Origin: Gracilaria domingensis
Taxonomy: Eukaryota; Rhodophyta; Florideophyceae; Gracilariales; Gracilariaceae
Reading direction: 5' to 3'
DNA length: 64,000 nt
NCBI GenBank assembly: GCA_022539475.1
Contig: VCMS01000113.1
Coordinates: 5,652-69,651, forward strand
Both the position numbers and the translations under genes were made by a program. Numbering within the stretch: the stretch's first letter is position 1; every line of letters starts with the position of its first letter. The notes beneath the pieces are model-generated. The model saw only the letters and a list, made by a program, of their open reading frames with translations. It had not been told where the DNA came from and made no database searches. Shown here in pieces: positions 32,414 through 42,123 of this stretch.

Positions 32414-34456
32414 TTAAAAATGCGGGACGTCGTCATTGTTTACGACATCGTTCGCGTAGTCGTCGGCGAATTCTGCTAAGAACCCGGTATGATGAATATG
32501 TCCTTCTTGCGCGATGTCATTATCTTCCTCATCATAGCCTTCGTGACTCGCGAACTGATCATGAGCGTTATCAATCTCGCAAAGGAGTGTCGCCGCTAAT
32601 TGGTCGTTGAGTTCGAGGGTATCGTCGTCGTTCGCAGTGTCTTCTTGTGCAAGCGCGGCTTGGAGAATAGACATGACGGAGTCATGGTTTGTTCCGTCGC
32701 CTTCTCCGGTTGGGTTGGTATCGTTAACGGCTGCGAATAGTGTGTCGTAGATACGCTTCCCCCTTTTTCTGAATGGGCAATTGCGTTTCATGTGCCCTGG
32801 CTTCTGGCAATAGAAACATTTTCCAGAAGAACGGCGGAAGTTCGAGCGGTTCAACGTGTTCCTGTTCTGTGGACCGCGACGGAAGTTGGAACTCCCATTT
32901 GGTCTGCCATAGCGTGCGTTCGTGTAGTTGACTGAGGCAATAGGCTTCTGTATTCCACCATAGGGGCCTCGATCGTTCCCCAATTTCATCTGCTTCTGGC
33001 AATAGCGCTGAGCGCAGTCTGCGAGAGCGATGTAGAGGTCGTGATAGGTAGGGTAAACTGAATTGGGCCTGTAGAGTTCGATCGCGCACCATTCCATATT
33101 CTCCATGGAGGCAATGAGGAGGTCGCGCTTGTATTCGTCCATCTGCAACCCGTGAGGAATGCTATGGAACTTTGACTCAATCTCATCCGTTAGCGCACAA
33201 TACGCTTCATTGATGGTTCTGTTACCATCGAGGTAATCCCTTAAGTGCAGATTCTTGAGGAATGATAAGACCCGTTGTTGTTGAGCGGTGTTGTGGAATT
33301 TGGACGCCATCATTTGCTTGGAGACTGTGTAGTCTGTAGCAACAGCTTTCACATTCTGGTCAAAGAACGTCAGAGCATTGTCTTTGAGCATGTGCGGAAG
33401 TAAGTAGAGCGCTTCGTTGTCGCTCAACATGTACGTTTTTAACACAATTTGCTCGTAGCTGTTGATCGCGGTTTTCCAGGATTCCTTAACTGTTCCCCCA
33501 TACTTCTTGCCATCTTTGAAGGCATAGCCCACCTGGGAGGATGCCTTTTGAATGAGCTCTATACGTTTGATAGAGCTGTGGTCCTGCTCTCCGTAGGCCA
33601 GGTTGGCGATATTCCTCATATCCTGAGAGACTTCGGTGTAGCTCTTCGTATGCGCAGTATCGATAGATAGACGCTGTCCTTGCACAGGCGTGTCGTCAAA
33701 TCTGATACGTTGTGGTCGCTGAAAGTGATCAGGAATTTTCTCGGGCAATGTAGCGCGATTTTTTGCTGCATCGTTCTGGCGCGAAGTTGTCGGGTGCTCT
33801 GTTCGCTTCTTCAGGGTCTTGTTAGAGCGCAAGAATTCTTTGAAGCTATCCATCAGCTTCTCCATCTCACCATCGTCCGTGTCAACTTCATCGTGAGGCG
33901 CTGTCGTAGCAATTTCTCCATTGTCCGGTGGGTCTGGTGTTCCTTCCGTTTCGTCGGCGTAGGGGTGGGGCTGTCGTTGAACGACATGGCTGACGACTGT
34001 GTCAAAATTGTTGTTATCGTCATCCTCACCGTCCCATATCAAGTAGGCGACGCGCGCGGTTGGGTGGCGGTACTTATGAGTAGGGATGTCGACGTTGAGA
34101 TATTTGAGTTTGTTGATCAACGCATTAATGCATGTGTGGTTCTGCATTACGGACGGTGCGCATAGTAGAAGCGGGTCTAGTTTGGTCCTTAAGCGCTCCA
34201 AAAACGTTTCGCTATTGGGGTTATCACAAAGCATACGCAAGATAACAGATTTATACTTCTGTTCGTGCGCGCTACGCAATATGGCTCGCTGGAGAAAGGC
34301 GGATAGGAAGCCTCGATTCGCATTGTTGGGAGAATGCGGAAAGGGTTCGATGCGGTCGCTGGGATCTCTGGGTTGATTCGCGGGGGTGTGAGGAACGTCG
34401 GTGTCCGGTGAGTTGTCCGGGGACAGATTGGACTGGTCGTTGTTTGGAGAATTCAT
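32414..34456 (-). CDS. copia-3 gag
   Basis: A 680-residue frame from the ATG at 34456. The N-terminal third is acidic and Pro/Asn-rich. The centre is helical (ALYLLPHMLKDNALTFFDQN, RDYLDGNRTINEAYCALTDE), matching the retrotransposon capsid pattern. A CCHC knuckle (CFYCQKPGHMKRNC) with basic flanks lies near 32790-32830, followed by a 120-residue acidic tail, which is unusual for copia gag. It starts 39 bases inside the 5' LTR edge. Confidence 0.92.
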   Translation of the reverse strand: MNSPNNDQSNLSPDNSPDTDVPHTPANQPRDPSDRIEPFPHSPNNANRGFLSAFLQRAILRSAHEQKYKSVILRMLCDNPNSETFLERLRTKLDPLLLCAPSVMQNHTCINALINKLKYLNVDIPTHKYRHPTARVAYLIWDGEDDDNNNFDTVVSHVVQRQPHPYADETEGTPDPPDNGEIATTAPHDEVDTDDGEMEKLMDSFKEFLRSNKTLKKRTEHPTTSRQNDAAKNRATLPEKIPDHFQRPQRIRFDDTPVQGQRLSIDTAHTKSYTEVSQDMRNIANLAYGEQDHSSIKRIELIQKASSQVGYAFKDGKKYGGTVKESWKTAINSYEQIVLKTYMLSDNEALYLLPHMLKDNALTFFDQNVKAVATDYTVSKQMMASKFHNTAQQQRVLSFLKNLHLRDYLDGNRTINEAYCALTDEIESKFHSIPHGLQMDEYKRDLLIASMENMEWCAIELYRPNSVYPTYHDLYIALADCAQRYCQKQMKLGNDRGPYGGIQKPIASVNYTNARYGRPNGSSNFRRGPQNRNTLNRSNFRRSSGKCFYCQKPGHMKRNCPFRKRGKRIYDTLFAAVNDTNPTGEGDGTNHDSVMSILQAALAQEDTANDDDTLELNDQLAATLLCEIDNAHDQFASHEGYDEEDNDIAQEGHIHHTGFLAEFADDYANDVVNNDDVPHF

Positions 34457-34494
34457 AATGAATAATAGCTACTTCCAAAAGAGGATCATTCGAA

Positions 34495-34743
34495 TGATGG
34501 TCTCCTAGTGGAATGCTGGCTGCTAGCTCGCAGAGAGGTAAGACGCGTGGAAGCGGGGTGAGTATGTCAGGTATGTCAGGAATGCTGGGGCCGGAGCCCG
34601 TTTACTGTGGTGGCGCTAGTCGCCTGTTAAGTAGGGATCGGAAGCTGAATGCTTCAGGGGAGGTGCCGAACCCCGATATGCATCGGAGGGCAATCGGTCG
34701 GATATGTCAGTCGGATTACCAGCTGTAGAGCTGATCGCTATCA
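34495..34743 (-). repeat. copia-3 5' LTR
   Basis: Pair of 28722-28970 with a single C/T difference; followed by the target duplication CATGT. The element's promoter should lie within it on the minus strand. Confidence 0.95.
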
Positions 34744-35612
34744 CATGTGCCTCTTTTTGGATCTACCACGTGGACAGCTGTGCATATGTGTTTGATCCGA
34801 GATCACAACTGATACATAGTGGGGGTGAACGTGTTGCGAGCGCTGAAGCGCAGCGCAGCGCCTGACGCTCTGGTCACCACGGCGCCTCGCACGCGGTGCT
34901 ACTGCGCGGCGTGAGGTGCGAGTGTAGAGAGAGGTAGATTGGCGCCTGTAGTGGTGCAAGTATGACAATGTAACACGAGGCGATGGTTGATACGGTTGCG
35001 CTTGCAGCAACAAGACGATAGTGCGCGCACAGCTGGCGGTTTTTTTTGTGTTTTTGTGCGACGTGTGTAGATAAAAATGGCACAGATACGTTCGGTACGT
35101 TTCGCGCGCTCGAGTAGGGCTTGCGTCGAGCTCGCTGCGCGCGCGCTCTCGGCAGGTCACGTGCTGCGAGCAGGTTGGAGTGGTGGCGATGGGCAAGCAG
35201 AGAGCGCTATGAAGGCGGGCGGCTGTTTGGCGCGGCGGGGGCGCGATTGCAGCACGAGCGCGAGCGCGCAGCGAGCGCGAGCGGCGGCGCGTGCAGTGCG
35301 CGACGCAACAGTTGGTGAGAGAAGCAACGAGAAAATAATGAAGCACACGCACGTAACAGTTCAAGATACTCTGTAGATACGAGAAGGTTGTTGTCGGATG
35401 CTGGAATGTGAGATGCTGGAGTGGGCGACGACCACGTCGAATTAACAGATTGGAAGCGTGGCACAAGTGTGAGCGATCGCGCGACAAGACGTTGTACAAA
35501 AGATACAAATACAACTCGGCGGCGCCAAAAGAGAGCCTACTGTGATTCGACACATTATTATTATAGTTTACCGCAACACGGCGTGCGCAGGAAGGAGCAG
35601 TAGCAAGTGTTG
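34744..35612. other. spacer rising in GC, no gene supported
   Basis: Between copia-3 and the GATA gene stop. It holds CpG-rich, low-complexity stretches (CGCGCGAGCG words at 35230-35300) and opens frames on both strands only because of that composition. No recognisable protein. It would be the 3' flank of the GATA gene. Confidence 0.5.
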
Positions 35613-36231
35613 TTACATGGCGTCCTCCGCCCAGCTAAACCTCGAGATAAAGTCCCTGAACGACGGCAGCCGCTCCGCGTGCGCGCCGTCGCCGTCGCCG
35701 TCGCCGTCGCCGCCGCCGGAGCCAGCGCCAGCGCCAGCGCCAGCGCCAGCGCCAGCGCCAGCGCCAGCGCCAGCGCCAGCGCCAGCGCCAGCGCCGGCGC
35801 CGTTGTCGTCGGCGCGGTGGTGGTAGTCGAAACGCGCCGTGCCAAGGCGCTGCGCGCCAAAGCGCTCCGTGCCGAAGCGCGGCGCGTCCAAGCGCGCCGC
35901 CGCAAGCGGCGGCGCGCCCAAACGCCCGGCGGCGGCGGCGGGGCGCGGCTCGCGGCGCAGGCGCTTGGCGCCGTGCAGGCGGCCCAGCCCCTTGCGCTGG
36001 CGCTTGAGCGCCTTGCCGATGGACAGCACGGTGCCCTGCTGCTTGGCCAGCGCGTCCAGGTCCAGCGCGCGCTCGTCGTCGCAGCGCAGCTTGCGCAGCG
36101 TGCGCCGGTAGTTGATGCCGCACGCGTTGCACAGCGTGCTCATCTGCAGCGAGCCGCCCGTCGGCCCGATGCGCCACTGCGTCGTGTGCGAGATGGCGCA
36201 CCAGCCGCACACGCGCAGCGGCGTCAGCGTC

Positions 36232-36293
<62 letters not shown>

Positions 36294-36326
36294 GGCGCGC
36301 GGAGCGCCCGACACGCACCCGCTCAT
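35613..36326 (-). CDS. GATA-type zinc-finger transcription factor
   Basis: 237 residues from the ATG at 36326. A 20-odd alanine run comes first, then a GATA finger: CGWC, 22 residues (including ISHTTQWRIGPTGGS), CNACG, and a basic tail (YRRTLRKLR). Most GATA fingers have 17-20 residues between the cysteine pairs, so this loop is long. A Lys/Arg-rich segment follows, then Ala/Gly/Arg-rich repeats, a (GA)n run encoded by AGCGCC hexamers, and a short C-terminal motif, LPSFRDFISRFSWAEDAM. It is probably a nuclear DNA-binding regulator. The frame stays open upstream into ECM29, but that part has only low-complexity content, so I start at 36326. It diverges from ECM29. Confidence 0.85.
35723..35796. 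repeat. (AGCGCC)n hexamer repeat
   Basis: About a dozen AGCGCC hexamers inside the GATA gene; on the coding strand they give alternating Gly-Ala. A CGTCGC-type run precedes it. Confidence 0.9.
36235..36292. repeat. (GCC)n triplet repeat
   Basis: Almost pure GCC triplets, read as the polyalanine run near the N-terminus of the GATA protein. Confidence 0.92.
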
Positions 36327-36395
36327 CGCTTGCGTCGCGCGGCGCCGCGCCGCCGCCGCCGCGTGCGCCGCCGCCGCGGCAGCCGCGCCGCGGCG

Positions 36396-36411
36396 CGCGC
36401 TTATAAGCGCG
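36396..36411. promoter_or_regulatory. palindromic TATA element between divergent genes
   Basis: CGCGCTTATAAGCGCG is a perfect 16-base palindrome lying 70 bases before the GATA start (minus) and 160 bases before the preferred ECM29 start (plus). TTATAA reads the same both ways, so it could serve both promoters (inference). Confidence 0.5.
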
Positions 36412-36460
36412 GCGCGCGCTGCACACGTGTCGCGCGCGCTGCAAACTTTGCAAAGCAGGC

Positions 36461-36472
36461 ATGAATGAATGA
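36461..36472 (+). other. minimal upstream reading frame (MNE-stop) before ECM29
   Basis: ATGAATGAATGA, with further ATGs at 36465 and 36469 in other frames. If they are in the mRNA they would affect the choice between the 36469 and 36556 starts; they argue that the well-framed 36556 ATG is the main one only if transcription begins downstream or scanning leaks. Confidence 0.35.
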
Positions 36473-36555
36473 TAAAGGTGCTGTTGGCGCTGGGCAGCGT
36501 GCTGGAGGCGGCCGCCTCCGCCATTGCCGCCGCCGCCATTGCCGCCGCCGCCGCC

Positions 36556-39500
36556 ATGGACGCCGAGGAGGCCGCGGCCGACGCGGCGCTCAACGCGCTG
36601 CTGCTGGCGCGCGACGAGGCGGCGCTGCAGCGCGTGGTGACGCGGCTGCTGCCCGCGCTGCTCTCGGCGCTGTCGACGCCGTCGGCGGCCGCGCGCGCCA
36701 AGTGCGTGGCCGCGCTGCACCACATCAACGTGCGCGCGCGCGCGCACCCGGCGCTGCGCCTGCCCTTCGCGCCCGTGCTGGCCGCCGCCGCCGCCCCGGC
36801 CGCCGCGCCGCTCACCGCCAACGTCGCCGTGCAGGGCGGCTACCTGGCGCGCTGCTTCGACCGCCTGCCGCGCGCCGAGCAGGCCGCCGCGCTGCCCGCG
36901 CTCGTCGACGCCGCGCCGCGCCTCGCCGCCGACGCCAACCGCCGCGCGCTGCTCTTCCTCGCGCTGCGCGCGCTCGCGGCCGCCGCGGAGCTCAGCCCCG
37001 CGCGCGCGGCGCCGCCGCACGCGCTGTGGCGCCGCGTGGCCGGCTGCGAGCCGCGCGCGCGCAGCGCCTTGTTCGCGTACGCGCTGCTCGCGCTGCGCGC
37101 CAAGCTGCCCACGCGCGCGTCCGAGCCCATGCTGCTGGCGGCGCTGCGGCTGGCCGCCGAGTTCGCCACGGAGCGCCGCGACGCCGCGCGCGCCGCCGCC
37201 GTGTTCGCGCACTTCCTGGTCGCGGCCGGCAGCGCCGCGCGCTCGCGCCTCGTCGCCGCCGGCGAGGACGCCCTCAAGCGCGTCGACGGCTGCGACGTGC
37301 TGGCCGCCGCCGACCCGGCCATGGCCGCCACGCTCTTCGAGCTCTTCAACGACACGCTGGCGGAGGTGCCGCTGCGCATGGTCGTGCTGGCCAAGGGGCT
37401 GCTGCGCGTCACGCTGTGCGCCCACTGCTTCCCCGAGGTGTTTGACGTCTTTCGCCACACGCTCTTCACGCCGGGCGCGCCGAGCAGGCTGCAGGCGCTG
37501 GGCATGCAGTTCGCGTCGTTTGTCGTCGCCAACTGCGACGACCACGTGCTGCGCCACAACGCGCCGCAGTTCGTGCAGCTCATGCTCCGCCTGGTGGACA
37601 ACCGCACCGACGGCGCGCCGCCCTTCTCCGACACGCTGCGCGCCTTCGGCTACACCGCGCTGTCCGACCTGGCGCTGCGCATCCCGTCGCTGCTGCTGCA
37701 GGACGCCGCCGCCGTGCCGCGCTTCTTCGCGGGCGCGCGCGAGCGCGCGCACCCGCCGCCGGTGCGCGCGGCCGCCGCGCAGGCGCTCGTCGCGCTGGCG
37801 CGCGTCGTCGACGTGCGCGAGCGCGAGTCCGCCGCGCCGCTGCGCGCGCGCGTGCTCGCCGCGCTCATGGACGCCGTGCTGGACGCGCACGCGCTGAGCG
37901 AGCCGGCGCGCGCCGCCGCCGTGCACTGGGCCAACGAGTGCTTCGCCTTCGCCGACGCGCACGCGCGCCTCGTCGACGTGGTCGCCTGCGCCGACGCCAG
38001 CGCGCGCGTCGCGCAGCAGGCCGCCGCCGGCCTGCGCCCGCGCAAGCTCGCGCGCCACGCCGCGCTCGCGCGCGGCGGCGCGCCGCCGCCGCCGCCGCAG
38101 CTGTTCCCGCCGCTGGCGAGCGTCGTCGCGGCGTACGCGGCGCACTGCGAGCGCCACCAGCCGCGCGCGCGCTCGGTGGCGGCGTACCTGCAGTTTGCGC
38201 TGCGCTGCCTCGTGCAGCAGCTCGCGCCGGCGCGCCGGCTGCAGCTGCTGCCGGCCGCCGCGGTGGACGCGTTTGTGCGCGCCGATGCGCGCACGCTGCA
38301 CGCGTTGACCGCCGCGTTGCGCACCGCGCAGCAGCCGCTGCTGCATCCGCGCCCCGACCAGCCGCAGGAGCTGGAGACGGCGGCGCTGGCCGTTGTGCTG
38401 CTGGCGTCGAGCACGCCGTCGCTGCGCGAGCAGGTGGCGCGCGCGTTCCGATCGCAGCTGCATCACTTGTTCAAGCTCATTGCGCGCAAGTCCGCGCTGG
38501 GCGATGTTGTCGTCGCGCGCGCCGTGTCGCGGCTCGTCGCCGTCAGCTGCGACGCGCTCTCCGCGCACGAGCTGGCGCAGCTCGTCGCGCGCTTCGGCGC
38601 CGCGCTGGAGCCCAACGAGTCGGGCGTCGCGTCCGGGAGGCGCGGCGAGGACGAGCGCGTGGCGGGCATCATGGCGTGCGGCCAGATCGTTTGCGCCGCG
38701 GCGGCGCGCGCGGATGTGCTGTGGGATGAGTCGGAACAGAGCCCCATCTCGCAAGTCACCGCGCGTATCTCCAAGAGGATCATGCTTCCGATAGAATCGT
38801 CCGACATCGTCAGGGCCGCCGCGTGCGCGGCGTTGGCAGACATTGGCACCAGGAGGCAGCTGCCGTTGTCGCCCGCCTCGCGGGAGAGGATCCTGTCCAC
38901 GCTGACCGGCATTCTCAAGCTGTCGTCTTCCTCCTCCAAGGTCGTGCAAGCCGCGTCGAATGCGCTCGGAAGGATCTGTGTGGGTGAGCCTCGAGCGGCG
39001 TTCCAGAAAAAGGCGTTGGAGGGCCTGCTGCATGTTTGCCGCGAGAGAAAGGAAGAAGACATTCGCTTCACTGCTGCCGAGTGCCTGGTCAGGTGCGTCT
39101 CGGCGTTGGACGTCCCGTCACCCTCTGCGCTGGAGCAACCGGCTTCCGACGTGTCCAAGTCGAGCGCCGCGGCGGACGCCAGCGAGTTGCAGAGCATCAC
39201 AGAGCTCAGGGAGCACGGCTACAGCGTGCGCGAGAGGATCTACGACGAGGCGGACCAGCGGCGCGATTCCTTGCTGCCTGAGGCAGTCAAGATGATCATG
39301 TCGCTGGTCTTTGACGAGAGACCAAACGCACGCGCCGGCGGATGTGTTTGTCTGTTCACGTTTCTCAAGTTGCTCGCCGATCAGTCTGAGAGTGAAAAGT
39401 ACACTTTTGCCACCGCCGCGGATGAAGCCCGATTCAAGCAGGAGCAGCAGCTGCTTCTGGACCTGCTGCCAGATATACAAAAGGCGTTCATTGTGCTTTT

Positions 39501-42123
39501 GTCAGACCGATCCGACTTTACGCAGCAGATGGCGTCTTGCGGCATTGCGTTGGTGTACAATATATGTCCCCCCAAGGATCAGCAAGATCTTGTTGGAAAC
39601 CTCGTCCGATCTCTGACCGCCGGCAAGCGCGCTGCGGCGACGGTCCCGGGCGATCAAGGAGTGTTACTCGAATTCAACGGCGTGGATGTGCAATCAAACA
39701 CGGCTGGCGCGCGGTCTGGTACCTACAAGGAGCTCTGTAGTCTGGCTCAGGACATGGGTCAACCCGAACTTGTGTACAAGTTTATGGACCTTGCGGGTCA
39801 CGCCGCGCTCTGGAACAGTCGCAAGGGCGCAGCATTGGCTGGCAGTGCCCTCTTGAATAATGATATCGCCGCCGAACAGCTTCGACCGCACGTGAAGAGT
39901 CTTTTGCCGCGCTTGTATGTGTACTGCCATGACCCGACAGAGAGCGTTCGCATTGCTATGGGCTCAATTATATCCGCCGTTGTCAAGGCTTCTGGCCACG
40001 GCTCAGTGGCCGAGGCGATCAAGGCGAACTTGCCTGCAGTAACGGACCACTGCATCAAGTCAATCGTTTCCAGGCAATGGCGTTCGCGAGAAGCGGGGTG
40101 CGCCGCGCTTCGCGACGTTCTTGCCTCCCGCACATGGGAGGAGGTGAAGGACTCTTTAAAGGATTTCTGGTACTACACACTGAGGGCGATGGATGATATC
40201 AAGGAAAGTGTGCGAAAGAGTGCTCAAGGGACTGGAAGGGCACTCTCGGAACTTTCGATACATCTATGTAATCCAAACTATGTGGGTGAAGAGAATTCGG
40301 CTCAAGCCGTTGACGTTGTACTGTCTGTGCTTATGACGTCCTTCACACACAGCGCCGAGGAGGTGAGGGCGCTCGTGTCGAAGACTCTGTCCGAGATCAT
40401 ACGACATGGAGGAACGGCCTTGCGGTCGTCTGTGCCGGATTTGATCGCGAATCTGTTGGAGGTTGCGACAGAGCTCGAGCCGCAAATCTTAAACTACGCG
40501 GAGTATCATGTGGCCTCACCGGAGGAGCTGCAAAACGCTCGGGTCACTGCAGCGAGTATGTCCTCGTCCTCTTTGATCGAGTCGCTTGAAAGGCTCATAG
40601 GGCAAGTTGACGAGACAATCGCGGCGGAGGTGGTTTCGAATCTGGCACGATTGGCTCGCATAGGAGTGGGAATTCCGACGCGTGCAGCGACGGCAAGGTT
40701 GATGTCGAGCGTTCTGCAATCCAGAGCAGTGGTCATGGAACCATATGCTGCAAAGCTGCTGTTTCCAGCGGCAAGCGCTGCGGGCATGGAGCGCAACGCA
40801 ATGCTTCGAAAGGCATGGTGCAACGCGGCTGGCAGAGCTTCAAAGTTGTGCCGCGTCGATGAAGTTGCAAAGTATTGCAAACAAATTAGCAAGAAAGCCA
40901 CATCGGAAGATCCTCGGGATCGCGCGCTTGCCTCGTCTCTCGCTGCTGGGTTGTGGCGGATGGCGCCCGATACGGCCCAGCAGCACGCAAGCTCTATACT
41001 GCCCTTCGCATACATGGGGCGCCGTGAAACAGACGACGACGCAGGAGATGCCAGCAAGAACTGGAAAGATGTCTGGAATGAAGGTGCGCCAAGTACTCAG
41101 GCCGGGCTTCGTTTGTACGCAAAGGAGATTGTTGAAATATGTGAGCAACGGCTATCTACTTCTGCTCAGTACCGCGTGAAGAGAAGCGCTGCAGCCACGC
41201 TAGGGGACCTCGCGAACGCGTCAAATGACACCGTCGATGTGCAGTACATGTCTCGAAGCGCAAAAGCGTTGTTAGCGGTGCTTCCAGGTCATATTTGGGA
41301 AGGACAGCATGTTGCCATCGAGGCTATTGGGTCTTTGGCAGATTCTTGTTCAAGCTCATCTTTGTGGGAGTCGTGCGGAGGGGGCGCAGCTGTTGTGCAG
41401 GCCCTGCTGTCCGAATCTGATCGAGGGAAGAAGGAGTATCGAATTGCAGCAATTGATGCGGCGAGGAAGGTGCTGGTTAACACCCGAGAAACCGTTTGCA
41501 TGTACGAGGAAGTCAGGGACCACTTGTCAGAGCTCGTGTCTCCAAACTCGTCGGATGTAAACGCTAGCGTACCAAATGTATCGCAGATGGTGTGGGAAAC
41601 TGGGTCTGATGCAGATGCTGTTGATGCTCGGAACAAAGCGCGAAAGTCGCAAAAGCTATTGTGCAAAGCAGCGATTCAGTGCCTGCAATCTTCAATCACA
41701 GGGGTGGCGGGCGTTGAGAAGCTAGAAGAACACGTACTTAATTTGCTGTGTGTGTTTGAAGAACTGATGCAGAACGATTGGGACATTCGACTAACTGTAC
41801 TTCAAGCCGTTGAGGAGTTGTCCGAACGGTTCTCCAAACATGAACTGCAATTTGGAAGCTCCGTGGAGAGCACTGAGGCATTGATTAAACGATTAGTGAA
41901 CCTCAGCAAGAACGGCATTCACGAACCCAAGTACAACGTGCTAAGAAAGAGTGGGTTAACAATTCTTGATCACCTGGTCAACGTTTCCAAGGATTCCACG
42001 GCAATGAGGGATGTGATTGGAGAAGACACGCTAATTGCGATCCAGAGGTCTCGGAACGAAGATTCCGAGCCTGGAGTGCGATCCGTCGCAATAAGACTAT
42101 GCACGGCGTTTGGCATTTCGTGA
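36556..42123 (+). CDS. ECM29: ECM29-like proteasome adaptor and scaffold protein
   Basis: 1,855 residues, close to the roughly 1,850 of animal ECM29, all HEAT-like helices. ECM29 binds 26S proteasomes, joining core and regulatory particles and tying them to compartments. Diagnostic blocks: AARAKCVAALHHINVRARAH near the N-terminus; EDERVAGIMACGQIVC; TYKELCSLAQDMGQPELVYK with ALWNSRKGAALAGS; RLYVYCHDPTESVRIAMGSI; and ILPFAYMGRRETDD with WKDVWNEGAPSTQAGLRLY. I prefer the ATG at 36556 because its context GCCGCCGCCATGG is an ideal Kozak; an in-frame ATG at 36469 would add 29 mostly alanine residues. No introns. The first 2.2 kb is extremely GC-rich with Arg/Ala-heavy codons, while the rest is ordinary. 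Confidence 0.93.
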   Translation: MDAEEAAADAALNALLLARDEAALQRVVTRLLPALLSALSTPSAAARAKCVAALHHINVRARAHPALRLPFAPVLAAAAAPAAAPLTANVAVQGGYLARCFDRLPRAEQAAALPALVDAAPRLAADANRRALLFLALRALAAAAELSPARAAPPHALWRRVAGCEPRARSALFAYALLALRAKLPTRASEPMLLAALRLAAEFATERRDAARAAAVFAHFLVAAGSAARSRLVAAGEDALKRVDGCDVLAAADPAMAATLFELFNDTLAEVPLRMVVLAKGLLRVTLCAHCFPEVFDVFRHTLFTPGAPSRLQALGMQFASFVVANCDDHVLRHNAPQFVQLMLRLVDNRTDGAPPFSDTLRAFGYTALSDLALRIPSLLLQDAAAVPRFFAGARERAHPPPVRAAAAQALVALARVVDVRERESAAPLRARVLAALMDAVLDAHALSEPARAAAVHWANECFAFADAHARLVDVVACADASARVAQQAAAGLRPRKLARHAALARGGAPPPPPQLFPPLASVVAAYAAHCERHQPRARSVAAYLQFALRCLVQQLAPARRLQLLPAAAVDAFVRADARTLHALTAALRTAQQPLLHPRPDQPQELETAALAVVLLASSTPSLREQVARAFRSQLHHLFKLIARKSALGDVVVARAVSRLVAVSCDALSAHELAQLVARFGAALEPNESGVASGRRGEDERVAGIMACGQIVCAAAARADVLWDESEQSPISQVTARISKRIMLPIESSDIVRAAACAALADIGTRRQLPLSPASRERILSTLTGILKLSSSSSKVVQAASNALGRICVGEPRAAFQKKALEGLLHVCRERKEEDIRFTAAECLVRCVSALDVPSPSALEQPASDVSKSSAAADASELQSITELREHGYSVRERIYDEADQRRDSLLPEAVKMIMSLVFDERPNARAGGCVCLFTFLKLLADQSESEKYTFATAADEARFKQEQQLLLDLLPDIQKAFIVLLSDRSDFTQQMASCGIALVYNICPPKDQQDLVGNLVRSLTAGKRAAATVPGDQGVLLEFNGVDVQSNTAGARSGTYKELCSLAQDMGQPELVYKFMDLAGHAALWNSRKGAALAGSALLNNDIAAEQLRPHVKSLLPRLYVYCHDPTESVRIAMGSIISAVVKASGHGSVAEAIKANLPAVTDHCIKSIVSRQWRSREAGCAALRDVLASRTWEEVKDSLKDFWYYTLRAMDDIKESVRKSAQGTGRALSELSIHLCNPNYVGEENSAQAVDVVLSVLMTSFTHSAEEVRALVSKTLSEIIRHGGTALRSSVPDLIANLLEVATELEPQILNYAEYHVASPEELQNARVTAASMSSSSLIESLERLIGQVDETIAAEVVSNLARLARIGVGIPTRAATARLMSSVLQSRAVVMEPYAAKLLFPAASAAGMERNAMLRKAWCNAAGRASKLCRVDEVAKYCKQISKKATSEDPRDRALASSLAAGLWRMAPDTAQQHASSILPFAYMGRRETDDDAGDASKNWKDVWNEGAPSTQAGLRLYAKEIVEICEQRLSTSAQYRVKRSAAATLGDLANASNDTVDVQYMSRSAKALLAVLPGHIWEGQHVAIEAIGSLADSCSSSSLWESCGGGAAVVQALLSESDRGKKEYRIAAIDAARKVLVNTRETVCMYEEVRDHLSELVSPNSSDVNASVPNVSQMVWETGSDADAVDARNKARKSQKLLCKAAIQCLQSSITGVAGVEKLEEHVLNLLCVFEELMQNDWDIRLTVLQAVEELSERFSKHELQFGSSVESTEALIKRLVNLSKNGIHEPKYNVLRKSGLTILDHLVNVSKDSTAMRDVIGEDTLIAIQRSRNEDSEPGVRSVAIRLCTAFGIS

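Larger units (their letters stand above)
28722..34743 (-). mobile_element. Ty1/copia element (copia-3), looks whole and young
   Basis: Two 249-bp LTRs (28722-28970 and 34495-34743), both TGATGG...CTATCA, are identical at all but one base seen. CATGT flanks both sides (28717-28721 and 34744-34748), a clean 5-bp target duplication. Inside, on the minus strand, lie one long gag frame and one long pol frame with the copia domain order. No breaks were noticed. One difference in 249 LTR bases implies a very recent insertion. Confidence 0.95.

Noticed and set aside
35077-35376. Open frames on both strands between copia-3 and the GATA gene
   Set aside because: They arise from GC-rich low-complexity DNA with few stops; no domain, and the long minus-strand frame runs into the copia LTR edge and has no ATG at its start.
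36327-36821. Longer N-terminus of the GATA protein overlapping ECM29
   Set aside because: The extra 165 residues are Ala/Ser/Arg low complexity antisense to ECM29; the ATG at 36326 gives a compact protein.
35635-39033. 1,132-codon minus-strand frame opposite ECM29
   Set aside because: Pure shadow of a GC-rich coding strand: Arg/Gln/Gly-rich, no domain, and it runs across both ECM29 and the GATA gene.
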